In this document: positions 13,406 through 27,322 of the stretch, in pieces | How positions within the stretch are numbered: position 1 is the first letter of the stretch | Layout of the letters: every line of letters starts with the position of its first letter | Assembly: GCA_024305405.1 (NCBI GenBank) | Contig: JAKNDB010000070.1 | Coordinates: 124,001-188,000 of the forward strand | Length of the DNA: 64,000 nt | Source of the DNA: Dirofilaria immitis | Taxonomy: Eukaryota; Nematoda; Chromadorea; Rhabditida; Onchocercidae | Direction: 5' to 3' | Translations under genes and position numbers: made by a program | The notes under the pieces: model-generated | Seen by the model: only the letters and a program-made list of their open reading frames with translations | Told to the model about the DNA's origin: nothing | Databases searched by the model: none

Positions 13406-14177
13406 TATTCATTGAAAGATGTTAACATTTAGCAATATTTCGTTATTAAATAATACTACCATTTCAATTATTAAATGTTTTAAAATCATAATTTAATTTA
13501 TATATGATAATATCAAATATCAATATTTTATAAAATATCATATCATCAATAAAATAAATATCCGTGTCATGCAAATATTTTTAGTAATTTTTTTGACAAT
13601 ATCCACTGCTATATGATTGAAAAAATGATGAATGGAAGATAAAGATAAAATGACAGGAAATAGAAATTAACTGTTAGAATATTCAATACATAAGGAAAGG
13701 AAAAATTAATATTAAAAAATCATTATTTAACTGATTAACGAAATATTGAAATATGTGAAAAGATTTGAAAATTTGAAATATTATAATTAATAAAACAATT
13801 TGAGTTATAATGATGTATTTAGAAAATTCAATTCAAAAATTTTATTATTTCAAAATATTTTTTCTTTTTCTAACATTGAAAATTATTTGTCATTTATAAA
13901 AAATTATTTTTATAATGGATTATTTACAACTTTCATATACAAAAAAATATATTTTTACATTTTATTTTTACTTTTGAATATTTTTCCTTATATGAGCAAA
14001 TTGTATGCGTTTTATTTGTAATTTATTTTTGTTATATTATTGATGAATATTGATTGAAATAAATAAATCATTTTGAAATTTAACATTAGCAAAGAAATAT
14101 TTGAGTAGCATTATTTTGCAACATTTTAAGTGAGTAATAATCATAAGTGAATTATGATTGCAAGACTAATTGAATTC

Positions 14178-14272
14178 ATTTTAACCAGATCATCATATTT
14201 TATTTTAACCAGATCATCATATTTTATTTTAACCAGATCATCATATTTTATCATCATATTTTATTTATTTCT
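14178..14272. repeat. 24-bp minisatellite, about 3.5 copies
   Basis: The unit aaccagatcatcatatttta plus tttt is repeated nearly perfectly three times. It is followed by a partial copy (tcatcatattttattt). Confidence 0.9.
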
Positions 14273-15895
14273 TCTTAATTCATAGTTTGCATTGTTTTCT
14301 GAATGTATAAAAGTGTGGAAATTCAATAAAAAGTGCTTTTAATAAATTTAAAGTAAAATTTTTAAAATTTTTCAACAAATAGGAAAAATAATAGGAAGCA
14401 ATGAAAAGGAAAAAATTTCATTCAATTAATTACATCAAATTTATTGATGTAAACAAAAGGTTTGCATCATATCAAAAAGCTTATGATTTACTAAATATAA
14501 TTCAAGGGAATAGAACTAAAACAATGTGATTCTAATCAATCGATTATTTTAAAATAATATTTTAACTATAGAAAATATTTACTTTGCTATAAACAATAAA
14601 TATATAATTTATAATAAACTTATCATTGACTAATTTGAGAACATTTTTTTATCATAATTTATAAAGTTTGAAATTAAAAAATCTCTTTTCAATAAATGAA
14701 ACATCAATTAATCATCTAGTTAAATACTCAGAGTTTTTGAATTTTTTGTTTTTAAACTTTAAGTAATTAATAGTTTCACATATCTTTGAATTTTTTTTTA
14801 TCATTAAGGATCGCTGATAAATCATTGTTGCAAATAAAATCAATGCCAATGTTTGAGCTCGCACAATGCAATCATTCTAAACAGTAAAATTCTTTGGATG
14901 TATATTTTTGAACTTATTCAATGAATTCGTTTGATAAATATACAACAAGGTAACCATAGAAACAGTTTGTAGAGTCAATAATGAATTAATTACAAATAAT
15001 ATCATTGATAAATCTTTTGTTCTATTTATTTCATTCATATTTTTAGTAATAGAAATTCATACATAATTATCAGTAATAGCTCCAATATCAATATTTTTAT
15101 GCATATATATAATATATATATATCAAAGTGATAATTCGAGCATAAAAATATAATTTAGAATGTTGAAAAAAATAAAAATTTTATGCCAATAAAGTGATAA
15201 GAAGTTTGCAGCAAAAAGAGGAAGAAATAAATAATAAGCTTATGAAAAATTTATCCCTTAGTTCTATTGTCGCCAAATTATTGCAGCAATTTTTTGTTCA
15301 ATTTTTTTACTAATTTATCGAATAATTAAATCAAAAATTGAATTTCATTTTTAATTTGAAGCTATTCCTCAATCATTTCCTTAAACATTTTAGTTTATTT
15401 GAAAAAAAAATTGTAGCAGTACTAATTTAGATATTCTATAGGAAATTTTAATATATTAATTAGTATTGCTGAAAGTTGGAAACTTACTTATATATAATGT
15501 AAAAATATTTCAATTTTCAAAAATTATATTATAAACTTTTACGAATACAATAAAATTAATTATACGATATATCAATTTATTGCGAAAACAGAAGAATTTA
15601 TTAATTAAAATTTAAATAAAATAATGGAATATTTCAACTATTTTAATTCTTCTTATTTCTTTATCGTAATTTCTTCTATATTATTTAGTTAAATTATAAT
15701 TCATTCGCAATTTTTCAATATAAAATATTAAAAACATAATTATTATGCATTTTTTCAAATGATATACTATTCATTGAATATATATATATATATATAATAT
15801 ATAGATCATTTGAAAAGTTTATTTCTAAATTTTAATCCATTTGATAAAAAAAAACATGCAAAAAAATTAACTACCATAAATATATACATACATAC

Positions 15896-15940
15896 GCACA
15901 CAGAGAGCAAGAGAGAGAAAGAGAAGGAGAGAAAATACAA
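15896..15940. repeat. GA-rich purine tract
   Basis: A cacacagagag to gagagaaagagaagg tract of alternating purines, a degenerate (GA)n microsatellite in the upstream spacer of the TWK channel gene. Confidence 0.7.
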
Positions 15941-17692
15941 ATAGCAAATGTTTTAGCTTTTAAAAGTTTAATAGAAAAAAAATTGTTCAAACTCTACAAT
16001 TCTTCAGTTTCGTCTGATGTGATTGTTAATGTTTGTTTTGCTTATAGCTTTAAACTTTTTGAATTTTCACTTGTCTTTTTATCTCTTCCTCATACTCTTT
16101 TCTCTTCTCTGAATCAGCTGATCATCTCTGTTCCCTTATTATTTCAGTTAATGTTCGATATAGCTAAACAAACATCATTAGTCATTTAGTTCAATAGTTC
16201 AATTCTTAGTTATCGAAAGCCATGTCTACTAACTAACTTAATAACAAAAATGAAAAAATTCTTTTCTAGCTTATTTATTTCTCTTCTCTCACATATTTGC
16301 ATTTTCTTTCCCATCCTTTATTTCAATTATTAATAATTAATTCCGCGCTGATAAAATTTCAAAAGTTTAATTTGTAATGGATATGGATAAATCGAATAAT
16401 TAAAATTTGTTCACTCTTTCTTTCTCTTTTTCTCTCCCTTTTCTAACTTTTGATAATAAATTTTTGTGTTATCAAATTAATACTCATTCCTTATATGAAT
16501 AAATGAATTAATAATTTGACGTTTCGAAATTCAACAGTTAAATTTAGAAATTAACATTTACTTCTGTGCTATCGTTTAGAACAAATATTTTAGTGTCATA
16601 TTTTTATTTGATCATTCATTCCTCCTATTATAATATAATAATTATCAAATATCAATAAACATTCCTCTCTCATTTCGTCCAATTATCCAATAATTTCCAT
16701 TTACTGATAATATTTAAACTTTACAAAAAGAATTTTTTTTCACTTCACTTGTAATTTATGAAAGGTAAATATTTTATATATGGTTATTCATAAATTCGAT
16801 GATTACTAAAATTTACATAACATATATGAGATATCAAATAAGCTGAATGCTAACTTAGTCTTATCTTTTTTTTTGCAAGATATTTTATCGAAATGACTTT
16901 TCATCATATAAAATATTGATGATTAAAGATTAATTAATCAATCATATATCACATATCTTGTATTATAAATTGATACATTGATAAATGTCGTGAAAGTGAG
17001 TTTTTGTATGATTGGCAAATTGCGTATGTAACAACAGTTTTTATTTGCTATAACTATGATAAACAAAACGATTGAGATAAATATCGATGTATAATCGATA
17101 ATTTGTATTTCTTTTTTAACAGAAGGGAAATTTATCCCATCTTTGGGTTATTATTATTTATTATTGGGTGTTAAAAATTAATAGAACTGTTGAAGTTTGA
17201 AAATCCAATTGGAAAGTATCAGTTATCAAGTACTGATCAGAGCAAAGCAAAATGAATGAATGAAAAATAAAATTTTCTCAATAACAGTAAGAAGTATAAT
17301 GTATGAATGTAAAAGAAAAAGCTGAAGATCTTTAAAATGCGAAAAGCAATTTGTTTTATATGAATTATCTGGAATCTTGATAGCGAATGATAATTTACCT
17401 AGTTATCTCGGGTTAAGTAAAAGATTAAGAGATAGATGATAGTTATAATATTTCAAAAATTTATACAAGTTTTGATCGTTACAACATTTCAGACAATTAA
17501 CATGATTTTCAACATCTTAGACAGTTCACGTAAGCTTTTTTATCAGATCGAATGATGAGATAGAAAACAAAGAATCTTTATAGTATGATAATTTGGATAA
17601 ATGATTCATTTATATAATATAAAATTGCTTAACTATTTTGTCATATATATATATAATAAAATATTTCGATTTTAGGGATAATAAAATTTAGT

Positions 17693-20600
17693 ATGAATTT
17701 AACACAATCAATGCAAATGAAAACAATACATGGCAAAAATCAAATATCAGATGATAAAATAGGCTTAATTAACAATGCACAAACACCAACGATTCTTCTA
17801 CAAACATTTAATGATGAAAAGGGATCATCAATGCTATTTGGTGAGGTAAAATTATTTTTATATTAAAAATATAAAATTTTCAAAAATAAAAATTCAAATT
17901 CACAAAACGAAAACATCGAACCAAAAATAATCATTATAATATTTTAAACTTTCAATGCAATTAAAAAGTTAATATTATTTAAAAAAAAAGTTTGTTTATT
18001 TAAGGACAATTCAATGGTAATAGATTCATCAATACGAAGTGAAAAACGACGAAGACGAAGAAAACGACGACGAACGTTAGAGGTATCATTTTGTGAACTT
18101 CGATTAAAATTAAGCGAAGAAAAGTAAAATTATCTAAGATGGTAATAAGTTAGTCAAAGATATCAAACTAATTTATCTACGCAATCTTAGAGATAATTAA
18201 ATACAGTATAAGATAAAGGTCCCAAAAGATTAATCTCACTTATTATGATAATGATTTGATTGGTTCCAATTTATACGCTATGCTAAATATTATATTCGCT
18301 TATTTAATTTACGCATTTTTTTTCTTATTTTTTTGTTGGTAATGACTGAAAAATAAATCTAAAGTTTCAAAATATTCTAAAATTTGATTTGATTTACAAT
18401 TTTTATTAAAAACTTTATCCCATTTTTTTGAAAGATTGGAAACAAATATTTTTCTTTTGATATTATATATTGCAAAAATATTTGCATTAAATTTTTTTCT
18501 GTTTTAATAATATTCTTTAATACATCATTTATGGATAAATTTTGCTGCTATCATTCATATATACAGTTCCTTAACATTATGTTATGATAAGGAAAAAAAT
18601 TATAACGAAAGAATTGGATAACATTTTTAAATATATTTGCACTTTTTGATTATTGATTATTGATGTAATCATTAAGAGATTGGATTAATTAATCGATTAA
18701 ATACAATAATATATTAAGGAATTTCTTGATGCATTGTCATTATTATTGGCAATAACAATATATTATGCTAATTTTTCTAATAGATATATCGATAGCAAAA
18801 ATTTGAAATTATATATAGATGAAATTGAAATGAATAAATATATTTCGATATATTTGAAAGTGAAAATTTGATTCGATTATGCAAAAATATCATTGAATAT
18901 AGTAGGAATCTTTCTTAGCACTAATTAAATGAATAATAAAAAAGTTATAATTTTTGTGCGATAAATATATAAAAGATAATTTTTTGAAAAATGTATAAAT
19001 AAATAGAAAACGATAAATTTCTAAATGTTGAATGTTTTAGGCAAGTAAAAGTGCCAAAAATTGTTGGCAAATTATCAGACAAAATTTAATTAAATTTATT
19101 AATTTTCAAAAATCTATAATCAGTGATTTTAGAAATTTAATCCACAAAAATATTTTATTATTTTAGCTAATATAAGTAATTTTAATATAAAATTAAGCGA
19201 AAGAATTTCTTGCAATTAGTTGTAGGGATAATTAAATAATGAACAAAATCTAGAAGTGTAATTAAATGATTAATAAATTTTTAGCTTTTTTCTTAAATAT
19301 TAATTAATGTATAAAAAGTTCTAAATATTTTATAAATTATATCTCTCATGAATTTTATTTAAAATATTACATATATTTGATTATTTTCAATTAGAATATA
19401 ATCGTTCATGGTTTTAGCCTAATTTTAATTCTTTATTACTATAAAATTATTTCTTATCAGAATCCTTATCGAATATATTGAATAAAATAGTATAATAGAA
19501 TAATCGTATACTCGATTATCACATATTAATTTCACAAATATTTAAATCATATCGTTATGGAACTATTTTGAATAAAATGGTAAACTAATATATATATATA
19601 TAATCGTATATTCGATTACCAAATATTAATTTCACAAATATTTGTCTGAATCATATTTTAGAATGCTTGCTTTCATTTTATGAAGTCGAAAATAGTGTAA
19701 TATTGAATAATATAAGTCAGAATTATCGCTAAAATAAAATTTTTTTGATGATAGTAATTTAATTAAAAATATTCAAATATTATTAAAATTAAATTCACAA
19801 AAATCTTATCAATTGAAATTTTTACAGATCTAAAAGAAGTAGTAAAAGAGAGAGAGAGAGGGAGAGAGAGAGAGAAAAGAGAGAGATTGACTTCTTCATA
19901 GGATATCTAAGAATGGACTAAATTGTAATAAAATATAATCGATTAAATCAAAAGAAATAAGATTAGTATTTACCAAATGGGAATATCACATACGTTAATA
20001 ACTAAGTAATCAATCTAAATGATTTTATTTTTTAATTTTATAAAAATTGTAAATTGCATAGTTGTAAATAATAATTAATCTTTCGCTTAATGGCTTATTA
20101 ATGATCATAAAAAAGCAAATTAATATTGATTTTTTCTGCGAAAAATTAAATCATTTTTCGCAGAAATGATAATAGCATATATGTAATACGGTAAAGTGAT
20201 AACAAAAATGAAGAGATAAGCATAAACTTAAAACTAATAAGATGAATATGATAACAAATTATAAAATGCATTCTTTTGGAAAATAAAAGATTTAGAATAT
20301 AAAGAATTTTATAAATTTTTAATTAATTTTGTCACTAAGAAATAAAAATAAAATTTGAAAAATTAAATTAATATCAAATTATAAATATATTATTTATTGT
20401 TTAATTAATTTTTTATCAAATTTAAAGGCGAATAATATTAAACAAAAAATTGAACAATCAAAGATAACAAAAATTGAAAAGACAACTGGTGGCCGAACAA
20501 TATGGCGAAATATAATTTGGCTTATTATACTTTTCGCATATTCTTTCATTGGTGGTATTGTTTTTAGTGCCATTGAAGGTAATATATAATTGAAAAATTA

Positions 20601-23266
20601 TTTATTTCAAACTCATTTTTCTCAGTTTAAATTTAAAAAAAAATTTCGAAAAAACGAAACTTTTGCGTTTATTTCTTAAATTACAATGTTTACTTAATGT
20701 TTTCAGTTATTTGAAAAATTGTTTAGTATTATCGAATGAATTCGAATTTTAAAATATTCTTTTAAAACTTTTTTTTCTTTTTCTTTTTCAGGTAACTATG
20801 ATAAAAGTGAAATTTTGACGAAGTACAGGCATGATTTGGAGCTTTATGATAAGCGCAAAATGTATCAAATAAAGATTTTCAAGTATATATTCGCAATATT
20901 TATTAGCAAATTTTTTTAATATTATTATTTATTATAATAACAAGACTACTTTAATGTTTAACGAAATTTATAAATTATCAATTTAAATTTATTTGAAATT
21001 TAAAATAGAGAAGTAAACAACTATTGATTTTATTCATTACTAATCAATGATATACGTTTATTGTAACGTAATAAAGAATAATATATTTAAAATTTACTGA
21101 TATAATAAAGTATTACATTTAGAATAATTGAGAAATGTATTAATATATTTTATTTAAATACAATTAATCAATAAAGATGATTATTTTTGAATTCAATAAG
21201 GTTAATGTTTAGTAGAAAATATGTGTTTTAGCTATAAATGATAAAATAAGATAAGCTTAGTGATGATAATTTATATTAATTGATATTACGTTATAGTTAT
21301 GAATAATTACATTTTACATTTTAAGGTAGTAGAGATTTCGAAATTTTTATTTTTAAGTATAAGAATATTTTAATTATTGTTTGTCAAAAAAGTAAGATTA
21401 ATTTAAATATATTTAGAAAAATATGGGAAATTGACAAGGATGAATTATATATGGAAAATAAAAGTCTTAAAATATCAGAAATAGAAAATCATAAAATTAA
21501 ACTTGCTAGCGATATATTCAATTGGTATGAGCGTGAATTAGAATTGAAATTAAACAACCAATAATGAAAAAACACGATGGAATATTTGGGGTGGTGTTTA
21601 CTATGCTGCTAGCTTATATACTACTATTGGTATGTTAGATATATTAAAATTTCATTTATTATCTAACAATTATTAAAATATATTTCCGAAATTTCGTAAT
21701 ACATTCATAATTTTTAAAAATTTTATTAATAAAACAAAAGGAATATTTAACCAATTGATTAATTATTTTTAATTTTTCTTAATTAATCATTCCTATCATT
21801 TAATTTAATAAATTTATCCTAAAAACTTAAAAGACAGATTTTTTTCTCGCATCAATTATTTACTTATTTAAATTAGAAAATTACTAAATAATCATGTTTT
21901 TTATTATGCACATGATATGATATGATATGATATTTATTTATTGAATGATTCATTAACATCATAGTAATTTAAGATAATAGTTTTCTTTTTTTTTTCTTTC
22001 ATGCCTCTTAAGGTTATGGAAATTTTCATCCAGCAACAAATGCTGGACGTATAATATCAATGATTTATGCATTTTGCGGTATACCATTAGTTTTTACAAT
22101 CCTTTTGGAATGGGGTTTCTTGTACTATACGTGGTTGGATATGTTTTGGAAATGGTTCAATATCAAATTTTGTACAAATGCAATGAAGAAACATCAGAAA
22201 AGAAGGCTCGAAAAAGAAAAGTTTATTATTATTAATTTTTTTTCATAAATTTATTCATTTTATTCTTCTCACATAAAATTCAATTCAAACTGCTCTTATC
22301 AACCAAAAAAATTGATATAAATTATTTATCATTCATTTCAATACTTATTATCTTTAAAAGGCATAAAAATTTATACTTCTAATCATAAACAAAACAAAAA
22401 AAATTACATATCTAGAAGTCGCCGTGCTGGAAGTGACTTATCACTTCGATTAACATCACTTGGACCATTAACTCAATTATCACATAAGCATGATGATCTT
22501 CATCAAACTGATCACCAGGTAAATAATTTATCAGATTTATATTATCTTCAGAAATAAAAGTTAATGGTTAAATCTATTCGTTTTTTTTTACTATCTTATT
22601 CTCTCACAATAATCATTTGAAATTCTTTTTAACAATGATTTTAAGTTTTTAAATTAAATTTTCTTCATCTTCGAAAAATTTTAATAGATTTTTTTCGCTT
22701 CGAAATTTCTTTTTAAAATCTCTTAGAGTTTTCAAGGAATGATTTAAATATTAACTTATTTTTTTTCGGCAGCAGTTATTGATCTTATTTATAAAAATAT
22801 ATTTAGTAATTGATAAAATTTCAGATGGAAAGTGGTAAAAAATATCACAGTTACCAATTGAGCTTAGCGACGTGGAAAAACAACGTACCGTACCTCTTAA
22901 GGCAGCATTTATATTTTTCTTTTTATGGATTCTAATCAGTGCCTTCTTTGTACGTCTTTGGGAAACTAATTGGACTTATTTTACCGCTTACTATTACTTC
23001 TTTACTTCACTTACTACAATTGGTTGGCATTCAAAAAAAATTTCATATGAAAAGTTGAAAACATAGAAATTGTCATAAATTACATATGATTAGGCATTGA
23101 AAAAATGGAACATCTTCTGCTATCTGAATATCATAAAATTAATAATTAAGAATATTAAAAAATAAAGCAAAGTTTTTAAAGGTCTAACTGATTTTTTTGT
23201 CTTTTATTATCTTATTCCGTTTTTTTTTTTTTTAATTGAAATGTTTTATAAGGAAAAGTTTTAAAT

Positions 23267-23313
<47 letters not shown>

Positions 23314-24773
23314 TATAGATTCAAAATTTTGTATCAAAAAATTATTTAGGACTTGGTGATGTTGTCACAGAAACACCAAATTATATTATTTTCAATTTAG
23401 CTCTAACAATGATAGGTCTTTCTGTTGTTGGCTTATGTGTTTCCATTGTACAGGTTATTTCTTTACTTATTTTAACAATTATCTTTTAAAAATTTTTAAA
23501 GTTTTAAAAGAGTTTAACCCTTTCTTTCTAAGAGCATATTACAGTAATATTTGCGAACCTTTTTATTATAAAATGAAAAAAGTGACCAGTTAAATGTGAG
23601 ATAATGCTTATAGAAGAAATGCACGCAGAAGAAAAACTTGAAATAAAGAAAAGACTATTATAGGCAAAGATTCGTTTAATTTTTGACCGAATGATTCGTT
23701 CAATCGATAGCCAATATCGAATAAGACAGATTGATCCAGATGTCGCTACAATGATTGTCATTCCGAATGAAAAAGAAGGCATTAAAAGGTTTGAAAAATT
23801 AATAAACATGTATATAATCATTTCATTAGTCTGATCAAATGTTAAGATATATAATGAAGAAAATAAAGAAATATATAAGAAAGATTTTTGAATGATTCAG
23901 GATAATTGACGAAAAATAAAAGAGAATGTTTTAGTTTTGTAATACAAGTGATAAAAGATATCATTGTGCTTGCTATCACAAAAGATCGATTATTTAATTA
24001 AAAAAATTAATTGATAATTATTATTCCAGCGCAAAGTATGAGATTCATCATAAGTAATTAATTATTATTCTAGCGCAAAGTATAAGATTCATCATAAGTA
24101 ATAATTAATAAAATTTGAGACTCTGTGAAGCACAACCAATACAGGATCGTCTCATTTATATAGCAATGGATGAACATAAAAAGCAACTTCTTGAGGATAG
24201 ATGGCGACAACGAAGTTCTATGGTAAACAGGTTAGTTCTATGATAAAAAATTAATTCAATCATAAAAAGGTAGGAAAAAGCTTTCTAATTTTTTTTAGCC
24301 ATATCAATTTTTTCTCTGAATTGCTTGATTTAATGGTATTTAATACTTTACGCCTAATCAAAATCACTTCCAAAAGAAAATTTAAATATTCTGGCCATTT
24401 TTTAGCTTTCATTTTTAAAATTGTGTTTTTTCGACAAAATTCTTATTTGCATCATTCTGTTAATCTAATCTATTATAGTATTATCATGTTTTGATAATAG
24501 ATTTTCACCCATAAAAACATTAGGATCATAAAAATTCAAATAAACTCACATGTTTTTAGAATAATTCAAACCAGACCAAATCGTACAGACAAATGTATCC
24601 AGACTGGCCAGAGAGTTGACGATCAGCCACCAGTACGATTAGAAAAACATGACGATTGGGAAAGCGGAAGTAGTACATTATCAGATGAGGATGGTAGTGA
24701 TTATGATCCGTTCACTGGAAAACGAATTGTACCACCGAGTGCTCGACGATATATATATACGGTTTTTGATTAA
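17693..24773 (+). CDS. TWK-type two-pore-domain potassium channel
   Basis: Potassium leak channel of the plasma membrane. Exons, joined in phase: 17,693-17,845 and 18,005-18,082 (cytoplasmic N-terminus with a long Arg/Lys cluster), 20,428-20,578 (helix M1, ending FIGGIVFSAIEG), 20,792-20,882, 21,417-21,629 (extracellular cap, then WGGVYYAASLYTTIG). Then 22,013-22,220 (YGNFHPAT and M2), 22,416-22,518, 22,851-23,022 (M3 and second pore TSLTTIG), 23,350-23,453 (LGDVV and M4), 23,664-23,788, 24,120-24,230 and 24,560-24,773 (C-terminal tail). Both selectivity filters are present (TTIGYG and TTIGLG), and each is split by a phase-1 intron in its first glycine codon. One reading-frame break occurs near 21,560, just before the first pore helix. 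Intron 2 is 2.3 kb. AATAAA at 24,963-24,968 is a plausible polyadenylation signal. The family is certain; which of the many twk genes it matches is not. Confidence 0.9.
19480..19645. repeat. Diverged tandem duplication (about 95 bp) in TWK intron 2
   Basis: Two copies share gaataaaat(a/g)gta, taatcgtata(c/t)tcgatta and atattaatttcacaaatatt. The second carries an inserted AT run. The surrounding 2.3-kb intron also holds a GA-rich tract at 19,846-19,884. Confidence 0.75.
23274..23311. repeat. (AT)n microsatellite inside the second pore intron
   Basis: About 19 AT dinucleotides lie in the intron that splits the second selectivity-filter glycine codon of the TWK channel. Confidence 0.9.
24005..24110. 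repeat. 46-bp tandem duplication in a TWK intron
   Basis: Two near-identical copies contain attattc(c/t)agcgcaaagtat and agattcatcataagtaat. Each includes a potential acceptor-like tag, but the exon used starts at 24,120. Confidence 0.8.
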
Positions 24774-25176
24774 AACATCCTGAAAATGTTACTAAACTAA
24801 TTTTGTCACTTTTATACATTTTTATTTCTATTATATATGGATAGTAAGATCAGTATTTTGCTATATTGTTCAGAAATTTTTTTCTTTTTTTTCAGTGTAC
24901 GATAATAAATATACAAACAAAATGATGTAAAGAATGTATATCATGTAGTATTTACATTAACAAATAAAGTATTATATTATTAAAAATCAGCTGTATTATT
25001 ATATATGGCACGATTTAAATATCGTTATGCTGAGTAAAATAATATTATGGCGTGTATTAATAAGTTCTCTTATTAGTAATGATAAAAATATGTTATATTA
25101 ATATTTTTCGTATTATATTGATAGATGGAGAAAAAATTAGCTTGGAATTATATTTTAAAGTGTCAGATATTATTAT

Positions 25177-26608
25177 CGATAGCTGTTTTCTGTGCAATTG
25201 ATCGGAAATGACTGCAACAAATCTGCGCATTGCTGAAGTATTATTCCAGCAATCTGAAAATTTTGTTTTAAAACTGATAATAATACTTTGTTGCGAATTC
25301 TTATTATTCATTCATAATTCCATCAACACTGTGTAAAACATCACAGATGAACACTTACATCAATATACAATGATGCATATTCTCATAATCGGTAGAATGA
25401 TTTATATTACAGTTGTCATAAACCTATTAGAAAGTAGGAAAAAGATGAAATCATATATATGAGATAATAATAAAACTTGTCTTTTGTAGAAGTTGACAAA
25501 CAATTGTCAGAAAGAATAAGAAAAACCTTGAAGTTTGCCAAGCTAGGTTTTTCTACTGGCCTGGAATCGATGATTGAAATTGTTTCTTTTGACATATGAT
25601 TCTTAGTATGAGTCAAAATAGGTGATTGAAATGAACTGCCCATAGCTTCGACATTGCTTACAGATTCCAATAGGATGCTTGCATTATCTTTCGGAGAAGA
25701 TACTGAAAAATCAATCTATATTACAAGTGCTCTTTTCTTGTCTAACAAAAATTAGTTCTAAATTTAATTATCATATCTGACTGATAAGGTATTTCTTTGC
25801 TTTTTTCATCTGCATGAAAGCTACGGCTAGACTCTATCTCGACACGGGTAATATGGTTCTAGAAATACCAAATAAGTTAATTCATAAACTACAATCCAAG
25901 CAAACAAGTCTCTCAAACAGTTGCTTTAGTATTATATTGTATTTCCTTTTTCATTGCCGAATAAAATAAACGAAAAGATATGCCTTCTTCGATTTCATTT
26001 TCTTTTTAAATAAGTTCATGAGATCTTGCAACTTAGGATTAATTTCTAATCGATTCCGTCCACCAACTTTACTAATTCCATCTCTGTTGTTCTGCGTTAC
26101 CAAAACTGTCTGTAAAATAAGAAATAATTCTGAAAATTCAACTAAAATACAAAATAGCATTTCTATGAAGGCAATGTTTCACACTGAAATGATAATCAAT
26201 CATTTTATATGATATGCGTACTGGTGACTTTTGACGAAATTTTGCCATTTTTGTTTCCAGTCTACACGATTTAATCCTCGACTATTATACCAAAACGCTC
26301 CAACTTTCTTTCTTGTTTTATGTCGAGCTCTGGCTCGTCGACAGAATTCACAAGTCTCTCTTGGCATTAATATTGCTAACTGTGAAGAAAAAGCAGTCGA
26401 AATTCATAAAATTAAAATCCCTGGAAACTTTTAAATTATCGTCCCATTTATTCTCCTATAAAATTAATCAAAAACCCCCACAAACATTACCAACATCCCG
26501 TAAAATTTTCAACGGTGATGGCGGCGACCGCAGTACTGACTATTATTCAAATTTTGATTTTCCCACTATGAATTTATCAACTACAGCACTATATTCACCT
26601 TTCTCCAT
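25177..26608 (-). CDS. Unrecognised multi-exon protein with CxxC and basic region
   Basis: I do not recognise this gene. A possible ATG at 26,608 begins MEKGEYSAVVDKFI. An exon at about 26,385-26,240 contains CEFCRRARARHKTRKK, a CxxC followed by a strongly basic stretch, then VGAFWYNSRGLNR. Exons follow at about 26,130-25,965 (VGGRNRLEINPKLQ, then Lys-rich), about 25,860-25,795, and about 25,702-25,523 (Ser/Thr-rich and polar). A short last exon (about 25,256-25,177) ends LQSFPINCTENSYR. The first three joins are in phase with plausible splice sites. The join into the exon at about 25,702 is not in phase with the donor I can see, so the C-terminal half is uncertain. It lies tail-first after the FBXO47 gene on the same strand, separated by about 0.7 kb. 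Confidence 0.4.
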
Positions 26609-27322
26609 TACTCCGCTACCCTTGATTTCTTTGATAGATGTAAATAAGTTGTCAGAAGAAAAAAATTGTCTTGAGGAAATAAATGTTTTTTAATGCATTC
26701 CATTTACTGAAAGTATTATTTATCAATTCTAAATAGCTCTTTTATTATGACATTGAGCAAAGAGAAGTATGTGATATTATGCATTCAAATAAAAGCAATC
26801 TGAGATACAGCAATAAACAAGTGAAGTAAAATCGAATTATTAGTTTCGGATAAGTCGAGCAAGGGATATGGAATTATCATTAAAAACAGAAAGAGTTTGA
26901 AGTAAAAATGAGTAAATTATCGACAAATTCTTAACATCAACGAAATGCATGCAGATAAAATGTGTGCATTCTTTCCCCACTTTTGGAAAGAGAAAACAAA
27001 TTAAAGATTTAAATACATTAGTTAATTAATTATCAATCTATTTAATGATTATTGGATTGAACTAAGATTGACTTAACCTGATTAAATCAATCTTAGTCAC
27101 TTACCTACATTGTTTGTCAGCATTTATTTATATTACTATTTATATTATATGTTCAGATCAATTTTATTTGCAGCGGAATTCGCAACTCTTCGTCCAATTC
27201 ATCTGTTTAATCCGTCGGATAACTATTTAGATTAAATGAAATTACATGAAACTATTAGTGGGCGAGCAAAACTGATTAGTTAAAACGATATCGAAGACAA
27301 CGATGATAAATTTATTCCAGTT

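Larger units (their letters stand above)
13406..17692. other. Spacer upstream of the potassium channel gene
   Basis: About 4.3 kb of AT-rich DNA without a supportable exon. It contains a 24-bp minisatellite (14,178-14,272), AT runs near 15,105 and 15,778, a purine tract (15,900-15,940) and a pyrimidine-rich area (16,050-16,440). ORFs at 13,800-14,021 and 15,983-16,189 show no family features and begin with non-ATG codons. Confidence 0.5.

Noticed and set aside
26313..26693. 126-codon plus-strand ORF with a Pro/Ser/Thr-rich end
   Set aside because: It begins with a non-ATG codon and overlaps the CxxC exon and start exon of the minus-strand gene, whose exons join in phase. It is best read as an antisense shadow.
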